This document shows, piece by piece, positions 27,694 through 37,796 of a stretch of 49,275 bases of DNA. Origin of the DNA: Sulfuritalea sp. (GTDB taxonomy: Bacteria > Pseudomonadota > Gammaproteobacteria > Burkholderiales > Rhodocyclaceae); contig JAIPCF010000012.1 in assembly GCA_021738385.1 (NCBI GenBank), positions 1-49,275 of the forward strand. The letters are read 5' to 3'. The number at the start of each line of letters is the position of its first letter. The first letter of the stretch is position 1. Both the position numbers and the translations under genes were made by a program. The notes below the pieces were generated by a model. It was given only the letters and a program-made list of their open reading frames with translations, had not been told where the DNA came from and made no database searches.

Positions 27694-28953
27694 ATGGAAC
27701 AGACAAAATACCTGGTAGTCGGCAGCAGCCATGCCGCACTCGAAGCCGTGACCGCGATTCGCATGCACGATACCGAAGGCAGTCTTACTTTGCTGACGCG
27801 CGATACTCACTTGCCCTACTCGCCAACCGTACTGCCCTACGTGGTTTCAGGCCGTTCGCCAGCGGATAGCATTTTCCTCCGCGATGAAGAGTTCTTTGAG
27901 GCAAATCGGGTGGCATACAAGCGTGGCTCGGCATTGAAAGCCCTGCATGCCGAACGCAATACGGCTGAACTGGCTGACGGGAGTGAGATTGCCTACGAAA
28001 AGATTCTGTTGGCAACCGGTGCAGCACCGGCGATCCCGCCGATTCCTGGCCTTGATCAGGTTACCTACCATGTGTTGCGCACGCTCGACGATGCGACCAA
28101 ACTGAACGCCGCGATCAAGCAGTCCAAACATGCGGTAGTACTGGGTGCGGGCTTGGTGGGCATGCACGCCGCCGAGAATCTGGTCAAAGCCGGAGCCTCG
28201 GTCACCATCGTGGAAATGGCCAAGCAATTGACCGACGGCTATTTCGATGCGACAGCGGCGCAGATGATCGAGAAGGCATTCACAGACAACGGCGCCACCA
28301 TCCTGACCGGCAGCCGCGTTGTGAAACTTGCACCATCGGCCATCGGTGCATTGTTGACGCTGGAGAACGGCACCACGCTCGAGGCTGATTTGCTACTCGT
28401 CGCCACCGGCGTCAAGCCGAACATGGACTATCTTGAAGGGCAAGGCGAAGGCGTTGAACATGAGCGCGGCATTCTTGTCAGCGACACCATGCAAACCAAT
28501 GTTGCCAATGTATGGGCAGCCGGCGACTGCGCGCAGGCCAAGGGTTTCTATACAGAAGACAAAGTAATGAACGCGATCTTGCCGGACGCGACCGAGCAGG
28601 GACGTATTGCCGGCATGGCGATGGCAGGTGACCCTGGGGTAAAGGCCTATCCCGGTGGTGTGCCGCTGAATACCTATCACTTCTTTGGCCGTCACGCGAT
28701 TTCGGTGGGGTCAAGCCGGGTGCCTGAAGGTGGCGAAGTCGTGACGCGCTTCGATGAAGTCAGCGGGCGGTATCTCAAGGCGATATTCAAGGATGACCGC
28801 CTGCTTGGTATCTATGGCGTCAATGAGTTTTTCGATGGTGGAGTCATGTGCCAACTGATTCTGCGGCGTGTTGATTTGTCGGCCGTCAAGGAGCGCTTCC
28901 TGGCGGACCCGCTGACAGTCGGCCGCGAATTAATGTCCAGAATCTGGCGCTAG
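27694..28953 (+). CDS. padH: Phenylglyoxylate dehydrogenase epsilon (FAD, NAD-reactive) subunit PadH
   Basis: A 419-residue pyridine nucleotide-disulfide oxidoreductase-like flavoprotein. An N-terminal FAD dinucleotide fold starts YLVVGSSHAALEAV; an NAD-binding fold reads VVLGAGLVGMHAAENL; the distal FAD motif is VWAAGDCAQ. No redox-active CxxxxC is seen, fitting an electron-transfer rather than disulfide role. In the known enzyme this subunit reduces NAD+ with electrons from the ferredoxin subunits. It lies 8 bp after padG. Confidence 0.92.
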   Translation: MEQTKYLVVGSSHAALEAVTAIRMHDTEGSLTLLTRDTHLPYSPTVLPYVVSGRSPADSIFLRDEEFFEANRVAYKRGSALKALHAERNTAELADGSEIAYEKILLATGAAPAIPPIPGLDQVTYHVLRTLDDATKLNAAIKQSKHAVVLGAGLVGMHAAENLVKAGASVTIVEMAKQLTDGYFDATAAQMIEKAFTDNGATILTGSRVVKLAPSAIGALLTLENGTTLEADLLLVATGVKPNMDYLEGQGEGVEHERGILVSDTMQTNVANVWAAGDCAQAKGFYTEDKVMNAILPDATEQGRIAGMAMAGDPGVKAYPGGVPLNTYHFFGRHAISVGSSRVPEGGEVVTRFDEVSGRYLKAIFKDDRLLGIYGVNEFFDGGVMCQLILRRVDLSAVKERFLADPLTVGRELMSRIWR

Positions 28954-28962
28954 GAGACGATT

Positions 28963-30303
28963 ATGGGAAAAAGTTACAACACCATTGCTTTCGATTCCGC
29001 CAAGTGTGACGGCTGTGGCGATTGCATGACCGCCTGCGCAACAACAAAAACGGGCACCGATGACAAAACGCGCTCGCGAATTCAGATAGTAGGTAGTGAA
29101 GCCGATGGGTTTGAGCTGGCGCTGTGTCGCCAGTGCGGCGACCCGAAGTGTGTCACCGTGTGCCCTGCAGGTGCGCTGACCAAGAACTTTGATAGCGGTG
29201 TCATCGACTGGAGCGACACGAAGTGCGTCGATTGTTTGCTGTGTACGGTGGGCTGCGCCTATGCCGGGATCGCTCTCGATGCCGGTACGGGACACGTTGC
29301 CAAGTGTGATACCTGCGAAGGCGCTCCTGCTTGTGTGCCGGCTTGTCCGCATGATGCGCTGACCTATATCACCACCTCGCGCATCTACAACGAGGTCGGC
29401 GACTGGGAAGATTTGTTTGCGCCGGGTCTGGCAGGGTGTCAGGGCTGCAACACCGAGTTGCTGATGCGCCATACCTTGCGCCGGGTAGGCCCTGAGACGG
29501 TTCTGGCCACGCCACCGGGCTGCGTGCCGGGTATGGGTTCGGTGGGTTTCAACGGCACCACCGGTACCAAGATTCCGGTTTTCCATCCGCTGCTAACCAA
29601 CACGGCTGCCATGCTGGCGGGAGTCAAACGCCAGTACAAGCGCGTCGGGCGCGATGTTACCGCGCTTGCGATAGCCGGAGACGGCGGTGCCTCGGATGTT
29701 GGCTTCCAGTCCTTGTCGGGTGCAGCGGAGCGCAACGAACAGATACTGTTCATGGTCGTCGATAACGAGGGTTACATGAACACCGGTATGCAGCGCTCGA
29801 GTTGCACGCCATATGGAGCCTGGACATCAACCACGCCTATCGGTCAGGGGACGGGCGGTATGCCCTCACAGGGCAAAACCCAGGACGCAAAAAATCTGCC
29901 GCTGATCATGGTTAACCATCGCTGCGAATATGTCGCGACGGCATCCACCGCTTACATGGAGGATTTGTACGACAAACTGGACAAGGCCATTGCCGCTTCC
30001 AAGCGCGGATTTGCCTATCTTCATGTGTACTCGCCTTGCACCACAGGCTGGCGCTTCCCTACAGATCAGAATATGGAGGTGGCACGCAAGGCGGTCGAAA
30101 CCAACTTCGTCATGTTGTGGGAGTACAACCCAACCGACGGCCTTCACTTTACCCATTCGGCTGACGAGCCCCTGCCAGTTACCGAGTATCTGAAGGCAAT
30201 GGGACGCTTCCGCCATTTGAGCCCGGATCAGATTTCACACATACAGGGTAAGGTCGTAGAGAATCTCGCATTCGTGAAGCAGATGGCGCATCGAGAAAAC
30301 TGA
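28963..30303 (+). CDS. padI: Phenylglyoxylate dehydrogenase beta (TPP and Fe-S) subunit PadI
   Basis: A 446-residue fusion. An N-terminal polyferredoxin part (about 1-135) has KCDGCGDCMTACA, CRQCGDPKCVTVCP, KCVDCLLCTVGC and CDTCEGAPACVPACP. The TPP-binding beta domain follows (GCQGCNTELLMRH, then GDGGASDVGFQSLSGA and VVDNEGYMNTGMQRS). It completes the enzyme converting phenylglyoxylate, CoA and NAD+ to benzoyl-CoA, CO2 and NADH. It starts 9 bp after padH. Confidence 0.93.
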   Translation: MGKSYNTIAFDSAKCDGCGDCMTACATTKTGTDDKTRSRIQIVGSEADGFELALCRQCGDPKCVTVCPAGALTKNFDSGVIDWSDTKCVDCLLCTVGCAYAGIALDAGTGHVAKCDTCEGAPACVPACPHDALTYITTSRIYNEVGDWEDLFAPGLAGCQGCNTELLMRHTLRRVGPETVLATPPGCVPGMGSVGFNGTTGTKIPVFHPLLTNTAAMLAGVKRQYKRVGRDVTALAIAGDGGASDVGFQSLSGAAERNEQILFMVVDNEGYMNTGMQRSSCTPYGAWTSTTPIGQGTGGMPSQGKTQDAKNLPLIMVNHRCEYVATASTAYMEDLYDKLDKAIAASKRGFAYLHVYSPCTTGWRFPTDQNMEVARKAVETNFVMLWEYNPTDGLHFTHSADEPLPVTEYLKAMGRFRHLSPDQISHIQGKVVENLAFVKQMAHREN

Positions 30304-30378
30304 GGTTTAATTGAGGAGCCTTGAGCCTGATACTCTTGGGCTCACGGGTAAAGGCAAAAGAACATTGAGGAAAGAAAA

Positions 30379-31698
30379 ATGAGCAAGCACGACATGTCGG
30401 GCGGTGAATTGGAGCCCATTGAGAAAGCCAGTCTGGACGAACTTCAAGCATTGCAACTACAGCGCATGAAATGGTCCTTGCAACATGCCTACGACAACGT
30501 GCCGCACTATAAGCAGAAGTTCGATGACGCCGGCGTGCATCCGAATGACCTGAGTCAATTGTCGGATCTCGCCAAGTTTCCGTATACGACAAAAAAGGAT
30601 TTGCGAGACACCTATCCTTTTGGCATGTTCGCAACGCCAATGCGCGACGTGGTGCGTATTCATGCATCTTCGGGCACCACGGGCAAGCCGACGGTAGTTG
30701 GCTATACCAAAAACGACATCGCAATGTGGGCCAACATGATGGCCCGGTCCTTGCGCGCTTGCGGGGGGACGCCTGACGACATCATCCTCAATTCCTATGG
30801 CTACGGTCTTTTCACGGGCGGGCTCGGAGCCCACTACGGTGGCGAGTGTTTGGGTGCGGCCGTGATTCCCATGTCAGGCGGGCAGACGGAAAAACAGGTG
30901 CAATTGATCCAGGATTTCAAGCCCACCATCATCATGGCGACCCCTTCCTACATGCTCACAATCGCCGATGAAATGGTCAAGCAGGGTTTGAAGGCGAACG
31001 AAACCAGTTTGCGAGTCGGTATTTTTGGTGCGGAGCCCTGGACCAACGAAATGCGTAAAGAGATTGAAGAGCGTTTGGGTCTCGATGCTGTCGATATCTA
31101 TGGCTTGTCAGAAGTGATGGGACCTGGCGTCGCCTGCGAATGTGTCGAGACCAAGGATGGCCCGCACATATGGGAGGATCACTTTTTCCCGGAGATCATC
31201 CACCCGGAAACCGGAGAAGTGCTCCCCGATGGTGAAATGGGCGAACTGGTCTTTACATCACTATCCAAGGAAGCGCTGCCAATCATTCGTTACCGTACGC
31301 GCGATCTGACGCGTTTGTTGCCAGGAACGGCGCGCAGTATGAGGCGGATGGAGAAGATCACCGGGCGTAGTGATGACATGTTGATTATTCGCGGTGTCAA
31401 TGTTTTCCCGACTCAGATTGAGGAAATCCTGCTGAAGAACCCAAATCTTTGCGCCCAGTATCAGTTGCAGGTATCCCGTGAGGGACACCTGGACAAGCTA
31501 GATGTCTATGTAGAGATCCGCAGCGATCTTTCAGAAAACATCGGTGAGATCAAGCGAAACGAAATAGGTGCCGAAATGCAGCGGCAAATCAAAGTGTTAG
31601 TCGGGGTTACCGCAGATGTTCATGTGGTCGAGACCGACAAGGTTGAAAGAACATTGGTAGGAAAGGCCCGCCGGGTAATTGATCGCAGGTCAAAATAG
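30379..31698 (+). CDS. padJ: Phenylacetate-CoA ligase (AMP-forming), PadJ/PaaK type
   Basis: A 439-residue adenylate-forming ligase activating phenylacetate to phenylacetyl-CoA, the entry step of this pathway. The ATP-binding loop SSGTTGKPTVVGYT is at about 97-110. Other motifs are YGYGLFTGGLGAHYG, DIYGLSEVMGPG, TRDLTRLLPG, and GRSDDMLIIRGVNVFPTQIE. It follows padI after 75 bp containing a weak TGAGCC/GGCTCA stem and GAGGAAAG. Its product is also the expected effector of PaaX. Confidence 0.94.
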   Translation: MSKHDMSGGELEPIEKASLDELQALQLQRMKWSLQHAYDNVPHYKQKFDDAGVHPNDLSQLSDLAKFPYTTKKDLRDTYPFGMFATPMRDVVRIHASSGTTGKPTVVGYTKNDIAMWANMMARSLRACGGTPDDIILNSYGYGLFTGGLGAHYGGECLGAAVIPMSGGQTEKQVQLIQDFKPTIIMATPSYMLTIADEMVKQGLKANETSLRVGIFGAEPWTNEMRKEIEERLGLDAVDIYGLSEVMGPGVACECVETKDGPHIWEDHFFPEIIHPETGEVLPDGEMGELVFTSLSKEALPIIRYRTRDLTRLLPGTARSMRRMEKITGRSDDMLIIRGVNVFPTQIEEILLKNPNLCAQYQLQVSREGHLDKLDVYVEIRSDLSENIGEIKRNEIGAEMQRQIKVLVGVTADVHVVETDKVERTLVGKARRVIDRRSK

Positions 31699-31911
31699 AC
31701 GGGCAATAGTGGAAATGGACTGCATTATTGACCATTTCTTCACACTTTATGATTTATAGTGCATTTTACAAGAGGCAGGATTTGCGGAAATGATCGTAGG
31801 ATAAGTGGGGGTATATTCGCAGGCTCGGGATTGACGTTGAACATGCTTCATCCATCGAGCCGATTGGTTTTTCTAAAGCAGTTCTTGTAGTCAAACAACG
31901 AGGAGGGTCGT
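31699..31911. promoter_or_regulatory. padJ-dctP intergenic region with TGCA boxes
   Basis: GAAATGG (31712-31718) and CCATTTC (31732-31738) form a stem that could end the pad transcript. TGCA occurs at 31721-31724, beside TTGACC (31728-31733), and at 31760-31763 within TATAGTGCA. The same TATAGTGCA string is in the proposed boxR promoter. A GGCTCG (31822) to CGAGCC (31856) inverted repeat lies further on. TTGACC to TATAGT spacing is 21 bp, too long for an ideal promoter, so the promoter itself is uncertain. Confidence 0.35.
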
Positions 31912-32943
31912 ATGAATAAACTACTGGCAAAAACGCTGGTTGCTGCATCAATCGCCGGGGCCGCGTTTGCGGTGCAGGCACAAGAAGTCACCCTGAAGGT
32001 CCATCACTTTTTGGGACCAACGTCAGTCATCCAGACTGGCATGTTCCAGCCTTGGTGTGACAAACTGGCCAAGCAGTCAGCGAATAAGCTCAAGTGCCAG
32101 ATCTATCCGGCAATGCAATTGGGTGGTAGCCCCCCACAATTGTTCGATCAAGCCAAGGATGGAATTGCCGACATAACCTGGATTGTTGGTGGCTACATGG
32201 GTAAGCGCTTTGAAAGATTGCAGGTCTTCGAACTGCCTTTCATGATGACCAATGCGGATGCGACCAGTCGCGCGGCTTGGGATTTCACGCAAACGTATGC
32301 CAAGGATATGTTCAAGGACGTCCATCTTCTCGCCGTTCACGTCCATGGCCCTGGTGTAATTTTCACCAACAAGCACAAGGTCGAAACTCAGGCAGACTTC
32401 AAGGGTCTGAAGGTACGTGGCCCTACGCCGACAATCATGAAAATGCTTGGGCAAATGGGCGCGACACCTGTTGGCATGCCGGTTCCGGCCGTTCCTGAAG
32501 CACTGTCCAAAGGTGTGATTGATGGCGCCGTGATTCCCTACCAGGTGGCGCCTGGCGTCAAGGTGAACGAGTTGGTCAAGTTTGCTGCAGAAACCGATCC
32601 CAAGTACAACGCTTTGTACACCACGGTATTCTTTGTAGTCATGAACAAGGCCAAGTACGACTCACTGTCACCCGACCTGAAGAAGGTGCTTGACGCCAAC
32701 TCGGGCCAGGAATTCTCGGCATTCATGGGTCGCACGCAAGAGGGTGACGACGTCAATGGCCGCAAGATAGTGGTCGACTCGGGTGTTGCCATCAACGTGA
32801 TCCCGGCTACGGAACTTGAAAAATGGAAGAAGGCTACTGACAACATCGATGATGCATGGGCGGCGTCCATGTCCAGCCAGGGGCTCGATGGCAAGAAGAT
32901 GCTGCAGACAGCGCGTGACCTAGTCAAGAAGTACACGAAGTAG
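31912..32943 (+). CDS. dctP: TRAP transporter solute-binding protein (DctP family)
   Basis: A 343-residue periplasmic binding protein. A signal peptide is clear (MNKLLAKTLVAASIAGAAFA, cut after VQA). The DctP fold is shown by TLKVHHFLGPTS, QIYPAMQLGG, the DFKGLKVRGPTPTIMKMLGQ ligand region with the conserved arginine, and PVPAVPEALSKGVIDGAV. It captures an organic acid for DctQM. Position between phenylacetate and benzoyl-CoA genes suggests an aromatic carboxylate, but the ligand is not readable from sequence. A strong terminator follows directly. Confidence 0.9.
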   Translation: MNKLLAKTLVAASIAGAAFAVQAQEVTLKVHHFLGPTSVIQTGMFQPWCDKLAKQSANKLKCQIYPAMQLGGSPPQLFDQAKDGIADITWIVGGYMGKRFERLQVFELPFMMTNADATSRAAWDFTQTYAKDMFKDVHLLAVHVHGPGVIFTNKHKVETQADFKGLKVRGPTPTIMKMLGQMGATPVGMPVPAVPEALSKGVIDGAVIPYQVAPGVKVNELVKFAAETDPKYNALYTTVFFVVMNKAKYDSLSPDLKKVLDANSGQEFSAFMGRTQEGDDVNGRKIVVDSGVAINVIPATELEKWKKATDNIDDAWAASMSSQGLDGKKMLQTARDLVKKYTK

Positions 32944-32960
32944 TTTTTGTTTAACATTGC

Positions 32961-32995
32961 CCGAGTGCCGGCCTTGCCGGCACTCGGTTTTTATT
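32961..32995 (+). terminator. Rho-independent terminator/attenuator between dctP and dctQ
   Basis: A perfect 12-bp stem, CCGAGTGCCGGC (32961-32972) and GCCGGCACTCGG (32976-32987), has a 3-base loop and is followed by TTTTTATT. Partial termination here would give much more binding protein than permease, as is common in transporter operons. Confidence 0.92.
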
Positions 32996-33051
32996 GACTG
33001 AGGCTTGTATCAGTCGTTCCCCTTCCAGTATCCCCAGCCGAGGAGTTATCG

Positions 33052-33576
33052 ATGGCCGACGCACTATTTGTTGATCGCCAACTGCGACCCAATGCCTTGG
33101 TCGGTCGGATTCTCTTTAAGGTCTGCCGATTTTTCGCTGTTTGCGCTGGCATTATTTTGATATTGATGGCGCTGATGTCATTGACCAGTATTGTCGGCCG
33201 CACATTTTTTCAGCATCCAATTCTTGGCGACTACGAACTGGTGCAGATCATGTCCGCGATTGCGGTCTCGATGAGCCTGCCTTTCTGTCAGACGTGTCGC
33301 GGCCATATCATTGTCGATTTTTTTTCTACTGGCTTGCCTGCAAAGGCGAACAAGATGCTGGACATTGTTGCAAGTCTTCTGCTTGCGACAGCTGCCTTTA
33401 TCTTAACGTGGCGAATTGGCGTCGGCTTCAATGACATGCTTACCAATCGGGATGCATCGATGCTGCTCGACATTCCGACCTGGTGGGGCTATTTGCCTAT
33501 GGTCCCATCGTTCTTCCTGCTCGGTTGCGCTGCGCTCTATACCGCCTGGGTCGATTTCTCGGGAGCTTCCGCATGA
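33052..33576 (+). CDS. dctQ: TRAP transporter small permease (DctQ family)
   Basis: A 174-residue membrane protein with four hydrophobic helices (for example FFAVCAGIILILMALMSL and MLDIVASLLLATAAFILTW). The DctQ-type segment RTFFQHPILGDYELVQ and the CRGHIIVDFF region are present. It forms the transport unit with DctM. Its stop overlaps the dctM start (ATGA). Confidence 0.88.
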   Translation: MADALFVDRQLRPNALVGRILFKVCRFFAVCAGIILILMALMSLTSIVGRTFFQHPILGDYELVQIMSAIAVSMSLPFCQTCRGHIIVDFFSTGLPAKANKMLDIVASLLLATAAFILTWRIGVGFNDMLTNRDASMLLDIPTWWGYLPMVPSFFLLGCAALYTAWVDFSGASA

Positions 33577-34889
33577 CCGGTATTGAACAAGGATTGCTAA
33601 TCGGGGGCTTGATGTTGCTGCTGCTGGCTCTGAGGGTGCACATCGGCATGGCCATGATGCTGGCCGGTTCCATAGGTTATGTCTGGCTTTCCGATTTCGA
33701 CACCTTGATGAATTACTTCAAGAGTGCAGCCTACGCCCGGTATTCGATTTACGATCTGTCGGTGGTGCCGCTCTTCCTGCTGATGGGTCAGTTCGCCACG
33801 CACGGCGGTCTTTCCAAGTCACTGTTCCGTGCCGGGAATGCGCTAATTGGTCACTGGCGTGGTGGCATGGCCATGGCTGCTGTTGGTGCAAGCGCCGGTT
33901 TCGGCGCCATTTGCGGATCTTCGCTGGCAACGGCGGCGACCATGGGGCAGGTGGCTCTGCCTGAACTGCGCCGCCACAAATACTCGGGGCGTCTTGCTAC
34001 TGCGGCCATTGCCGCGGGAGGCACGCTGGGTATTCTGATTCCACCTTCCGTGCCGCTGGTGATCTACGCCATCATCACGGAACAGAATATCGCCAAACTG
34101 TTTGTCGCCGCATTTATTCCAGGAATTATTGCCGCGCTTGGCTACATGGTGGTTATCGGCATCGTCGCTCGCGTTGATCCCAGTCAGGCTCCCGCAGGCG
34201 TGCGGCATCCGTTCAAGGAGCGACTATTTGCTCTGGCAGGAACCTGGCCGGTACTACTGATTTTTACCGCTGTAATTGGCGGTATCTACGGCGGTATCTT
34301 TACTCCCACGGAGGCAGCATCGATAGGGGTACTGGCAACCGCCTATGTCGCGTGGAAAACAGGCGGACTGAAAGGCCATGGCTTTCTGGAATGCATGTAC
34401 GGCGCAGCTCAGGCCACGGCGATGATCTTCTTCATCCTGCTCGGCGCCGACATAATGAACGTATTCCTCGCCTTGACTCAACTGCCGGCCGAACTGGCAA
34501 ATTGGGTCACCGGCATGGGTTTGTCGCCGTTGCTGGTATTGTTTACCATCATCATCATCTACCTGGTACTTGGCTGCATCATGGACAGTCTGTCGATGAT
34601 TCTGCTGACCATCCCGATTTTCTTTCCCATCATTATGGGTACCGATTTTTGGGGCCTCGATGAACAGTCCAAAGCAATCTGGTTCGGCATTCTGTCGCTG
34701 ATGGTGGTTGAAGTCGGCCTGATCACGCCGCCGGTTGGCTTGAACGTCTATGTCATCAGCAGCATGGCCAAGGACGTTCCGATGAAGGAAACCTTCAAGG
34801 GCATTGTCCCGTTTCTGGCATCAGACGTCTTGCGCATTGTCCTTTTGGTATTCTTCCCTTCGATAGCCTTGTTTGCCTTGAGTTTTTAG
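33573..34889 (+). CDS. dctM: TRAP transporter large permease (DctM family)
   Basis: A 438-residue sodium-coupled permease with about 12 transmembrane helices. Family motifs include SVVPLFLLMGQFATHGGLS, AICGSSLATAATMGQ, GGTLGILIPPSVPLVIYA, the TPTEAASIGV segment and GLITPPVGLNVYV. The ATG at 33573 (ATGA overlap with dctQ) was preferred to upstream in-frame codons inside dctQ. The operon ends here, facing boxA. Confidence 0.92.
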   Translation: MTGIEQGLLIGGLMLLLLALRVHIGMAMMLAGSIGYVWLSDFDTLMNYFKSAAYARYSIYDLSVVPLFLLMGQFATHGGLSKSLFRAGNALIGHWRGGMAMAAVGASAGFGAICGSSLATAATMGQVALPELRRHKYSGRLATAAIAAGGTLGILIPPSVPLVIYAIITEQNIAKLFVAAFIPGIIAALGYMVVIGIVARVDPSQAPAGVRHPFKERLFALAGTWPVLLIFTAVIGGIYGGIFTPTEAASIGVLATAYVAWKTGGLKGHGFLECMYGAAQATAMIFFILLGADIMNVFLALTQLPAELANWVTGMGLSPLLVLFTIIIIYLVLGCIMDSLSMILLTIPIFFPIIMGTDFWGLDEQSKAIWFGILSLMVVEVGLITPPVGLNVYVISSMAKDVPMKETFKGIVPFLASDVLRIVLLVFFPSIALFALSF

Positions 34890-34899
34890 GTCAATTCAA

Positions 34900-34960
34900 A
34901 AAAGTCGGCGCTGGTAACACGGCGACCGACCGGGATAGCAGGTATGTATGGGTTCGCGGT
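34900..34960 (-). repeat. Dispersed extragenic repeat, copy 4 (inverted)
   Basis: On the minus strand this begins, ten bases from the dctM stop, with the core CAGCGCCGACTTTT (34913-34900). It is preceded by CGCCGTGTTAC, matching the 26346-26370 region at about 21 of 24 bases, and by TACCTGC and CCCGGT blocks that are also in copy 1. The copy is diverged, with apparent deletions. Its outer limit is unclear. Confidence 0.45.
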
Positions 34961-34990
34961 GAGGCCGGCGGAGTCAGGATGTGACGCCGG

Positions 34991-35015
34991 GATAGCCCGT
35001 TTTTCGCGGGCTATC
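34991..35015. terminator. Hairpin between convergent dctM and boxA
   Basis: GATAGCCCG (34991-34999) and CGGGCTATC (35007-35015) form a perfect 9-bp stem with a T-rich 7-base loop. The following TTGTCTGAT is only weakly T-rich. It is placed to end the dctM and perhaps the box transcripts. Confidence 0.7.
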
Positions 35016-35050
35016 TTGTCTGATACAAACACGAGCGATGCGCGGGAGCT

Positions 35051-36310
35051 TCAGTAGGTCTCCACGTGGTAGCGACCGTGTTGCAGCAGCTCCATCTTGA
35101 GTTTTTTCCAGTCAAGTCCGTTCTCGTCGCAGATGTCGCTGAATGCCTCGTCTACGCCTTTCTCCATGCTTTTCAGTCCGCACAAGTAAAGATAAGTGTT
35201 TTCATCTCGTAGAAGCCCGGCGACATCCTTTCCTCGTGCGCGGATCAGATCCTGGACATACTGCCGGGGTTGATCCGGAACTCTTGAAAAAGCCAGGTTG
35301 ATATCGAGAAACTCTTTGGGCAACCGTGTCAGCGGGCCAAAGTAGGGCAGTTCTCCTGGAGTTCTGGCGCCGAAAAACAGCGTCAAATTTCCGTCCTCGC
35401 CCGTCGCAGACTTCCTCCGTCGTCGTTCGGTCATCGCTCTCATTGGGGCAGATCCGGTACCGGTGCAAATCATCAGCAACTTGCTGCCTGGATGATTCGG
35501 CATCAGGAAGCTGGTGCCGTAGGGACCAACAACCTGAACAGTATCGCCCTTCTTCAGGTCGCAAAGGAAGTTTGAAGCCACTCCGCGGACGGGGGCGCCG
35601 TCGTGATCCGCGGTGACTCTTTTTACCGTAAGTGACAAATTGTTGTAATGGGGTCGCTCGCCGTCGCGCGGGCTGGCTATTGAATACAGCCGGACATGAT
35701 GCGGTTTTCCGCTGGCATCGACTCCCGGCGCAAGAATACCAATGGTTTGCCCCTCAAGAACCGGAAAGGAAGCGTTTCCGAAATCGAGAACGATGTGGCG
35801 GATATCGCTTGAGGCGTCCTCCGCTGTCAGGCGAAAATTGCCGCTGACAGTGGCCACGGTAGGTCGTTGGATCGAGTAGAGATTGACGTAGGGGTGTGCG
35901 GCAGACCACGGAGGTGGAGCGACACCACCCTGTCCGGACGTAGCCGCGGCGGCAATTCGTTCTACGTCATCGGGGAAGGTAGTCGAAGTCTCCTCCGCGT
36001 CAGCGGTATGACCCTCCTCAAGAGCGAGCTGCACGGGCAGCTCGTCCCATAGCAGTTGGTCGGCGAGAGAATAGGCCTCGCTAGTATGGACATTACGCCA
36101 ACTGTCGATGGCCCCTGTCGGGCAGGGTGAAATGCAGTTGTAACAGAGTTTGCATTTCTCGACGTCGACCACATAGTTGCGTGAATCGTGGCTGATCGCA
36201 TTAACCGGACAGGTTTCTTCGCAGGTATTGCAGCGAATACAAATTTCGGGGTCGATCAAGTGCTGACGCAGGATCGCCACCGATGGTGCTCCATCGACAT
36301 TGGCAGCCAT
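35051..36310 (-). CDS. boxA: Benzoyl-CoA 2,3-epoxidase reductase component BoxA
   Basis: A 419-residue NADPH-dependent Fe-S flavoprotein that supplies electrons to BoxB. Two [4Fe-4S] motifs are at about 20-75 ([16 protein letters not shown] and [17 protein letters not shown]). The ferredoxin-NADP reductase part follows with [13 protein letters not shown] (FAD site), [10 protein letters not shown], and the [12 protein letters not shown] nucleotide-binding stretch, ending with GRYHVETY. It is the last gene of boxR-boxC-boxB-boxA. Confidence 0.95.
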   Translation of the reverse strand: MAANVDGAPSVAILRQHLIDPEICIRCNTCEETCPVNAISHDSRNYVVDVEKCKLCYNCISPCPTGAIDSWRNVHTSEAYSLADQLLWDELPVQLALEEGHTADAEETSTTFPDDVERIAAAATSGQGGVAPPPWSAAHPYVNLYSIQRPTVATVSGNFRLTAEDASSDIRHIVLDFGNASFPVLEGQTIGILAPGVDASGKPHHVRLYSIASPRDGERPHYNNLSLTVKRVTADHDGAPVRGVASNFLCDLKKGDTVQVVGPYGTSFLMPNHPGSKLLMICTGTGSAPMRAMTERRRRKSATGEDGNLTLFFGARTPGELPYFGPLTRLPKEFLDINLAFSRVPDQPRQYVQDLIRARGKDVAGLLRDENTYLYLCGLKSMEKGVDEAFSDICDENGLDWKKLKMELLQHGRYHVETY

Positions 36311-36326
36311 ATTTACTTCCTTCGAC

Positions 36327-37751
36327 TCAGTTGAATCGGACGTACTCGAAGTCTATCGCTTGATTATTGATTCCTCGCGACGGAGGTGCAATCCAGTTCG
36401 CGTACTTGCCGGGTTGATCGACACGACCCATAAGGGAGCTGACAAAAGCCCGATCCTCAACCGAAGGCAGCCATTCGAGGTGATGGTGTGTCCATTCCGC
36501 TTCCGACACCACATTTCCGGTCGGGGATATTTTGGCCGCTGACAGGGGACCGATCTTGCGGTTGAAGGCTTTGTGGGGTGCTGACAGTTTGAACGGAATG
36601 CCAGCTTTCTGGATGATCTTGTTCCAGCGTTCAATGCCGGTTTTGGCGTCGACAACATAGTCATCACGCAGCTTTTCGTTGATCGCATTGAGATAGGGAG
36701 CCTGAATGGTTGCGAGCTTGCCATCGGCGATTTCGAGCACTGGATAATTCGCATCGCTAAGCAAGTGATCATCATCCTGCTTGGTTTCTTCGTATCGGCC
36801 CTTGAGTCCGGTGTTATAGAAGGTCGCGGCATTCGACGAAACGTCTGCGCCGAACAGGTCCATGGTTACGCTGAAATGGAAGTTGAGATAGCGTTGAATG
36901 GTTGGCAAGTCAATAACGCCGGCGGCGCGGATTTTCGCTACGTCGTCGGTCTTGAGCTGGTTCATGACATCGCAGGTGCGCTGGATGACGCGGCCGACGC
37001 CGGATTCTCCAACAAACATGTGATGCGCTTCTTCGGTCAGCATGAACTTGCAGGTGCGCGCCAAGGGATCAAAGCCGGACTCAGCCAGTGAGCAAAGCTG
37101 ATACTTGCCGTCACGGTCGGTGAAGTAGGTGAACATGAAGAAGGACAGCCAATCCGGTGTGCGTTCATTGAAGGCACCGAGGATGCGAGGATTGTCGGCG
37201 TCGCCAGAGCGGCGCTCGAGCAAGGCTTCGGCCTCTTCGCGTCCGTCGCGGCCGAAATAGGCGTGCAGCAGGTAGACCATGGCCCAGAGGTGGCGGCCTT
37301 CCTCAACGTTCACCTGAAACAGGTTGCGCATGTCGTAGAGCGAAGGGCAGGTTAGGCCCAGATGGCGCTGCTGCTCGACGGAGGCGGGCTCGGTGTCGCC
37401 CTGCGTCACGATCAGGCGGCGCAGGTTGCTGCGGTACTCACCAGGAACTTCCTGCCAGGCAGCCTCGCCCTTGTGGGCACCAAAATTCACCTTGCGGCCT
37501 TCCTCCGCCGGGTTGAGAAAGATTCCCCAGCGATAGTCGGGCATCTTGACGTAATCGAAGTGCGCCCAGCCACCGGGATCGACACTGACTGCGGTACGCA
37601 GATAAACGTCGAAATTCTGCGAGCCATCGGGGCCCATGTCCTGCCACCAGTTGATGAACTCGGGTTGCCAGTGCTCGAGGGCGCGTTGTAGCGTCTTGTT
37701 GTCCGAGAGTCCTACGTTGTTCGGTATTTTTTGGTTGTAATCGATGCTCAT
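36327..37751 (-). CDS. boxB: Benzoyl-CoA 2,3-epoxidase oxygenase component BoxB
   Basis: A 474-residue class I diiron monooxygenase forming 2,3-epoxybenzoyl-CoA from benzoyl-CoA and oxygen. Iron-binding ExxH motifs are visible in [11 protein letters not shown] (about 149-157) and [14 protein letters not shown] (about 239-251). Length is that of known BoxB (about 470-475). It lies 16 bp before boxA. It is the oxygen-requiring step of the aerobic CoA-dependent benzoate pathway. Confidence 0.96.
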   Translation of the reverse strand: MSIDYNQKIPNNVGLSDNKTLQRALEHWQPEFINWWQDMGPDGSQNFDVYLRTAVSVDPGGWAHFDYVKMPDYRWGIFLNPAEEGRKVNFGAHKGEAAWQEVPGEYRSNLRRLIVTQGDTEPASVEQQRHLGLTCPSLYDMRNLFQVNVEEGRHLWAMVYLLHAYFGRDGREEAEALLERRSGDADNPRILGAFNERTPDWLSFFMFTYFTDRDGKYQLCSLAESGFDPLARTCKFMLTEEAHHMFVGESGVGRVIQRTCDVMNQLKTDDVAKIRAAGVIDLPTIQRYLNFHFSVTMDLFGADVSSNAATFYNTGLKGRYEETKQDDDHLLSDANYPVLEIADGKLATIQAPYLNAINEKLRDDYVVDAKTGIERWNKIIQKAGIPFKLSAPHKAFNRKIGPLSAAKISPTGNVVSEAEWTHHHLEWLPSVEDRAFVSSLMGRVDQPGKYANWIAPPSRGINNQAIDFEYVRFN

Positions 37752-37796
37752 TGCATTCTCCTGTTGGGTTGGGGGTGCATTTTTTGTGGGACCGCG

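Noticed and set aside
31699-31911. Sigma-54 (-24/-12) promoter before dctP
   Set aside because: No TGGC-N8-TTGC type element with correct spacing was found.
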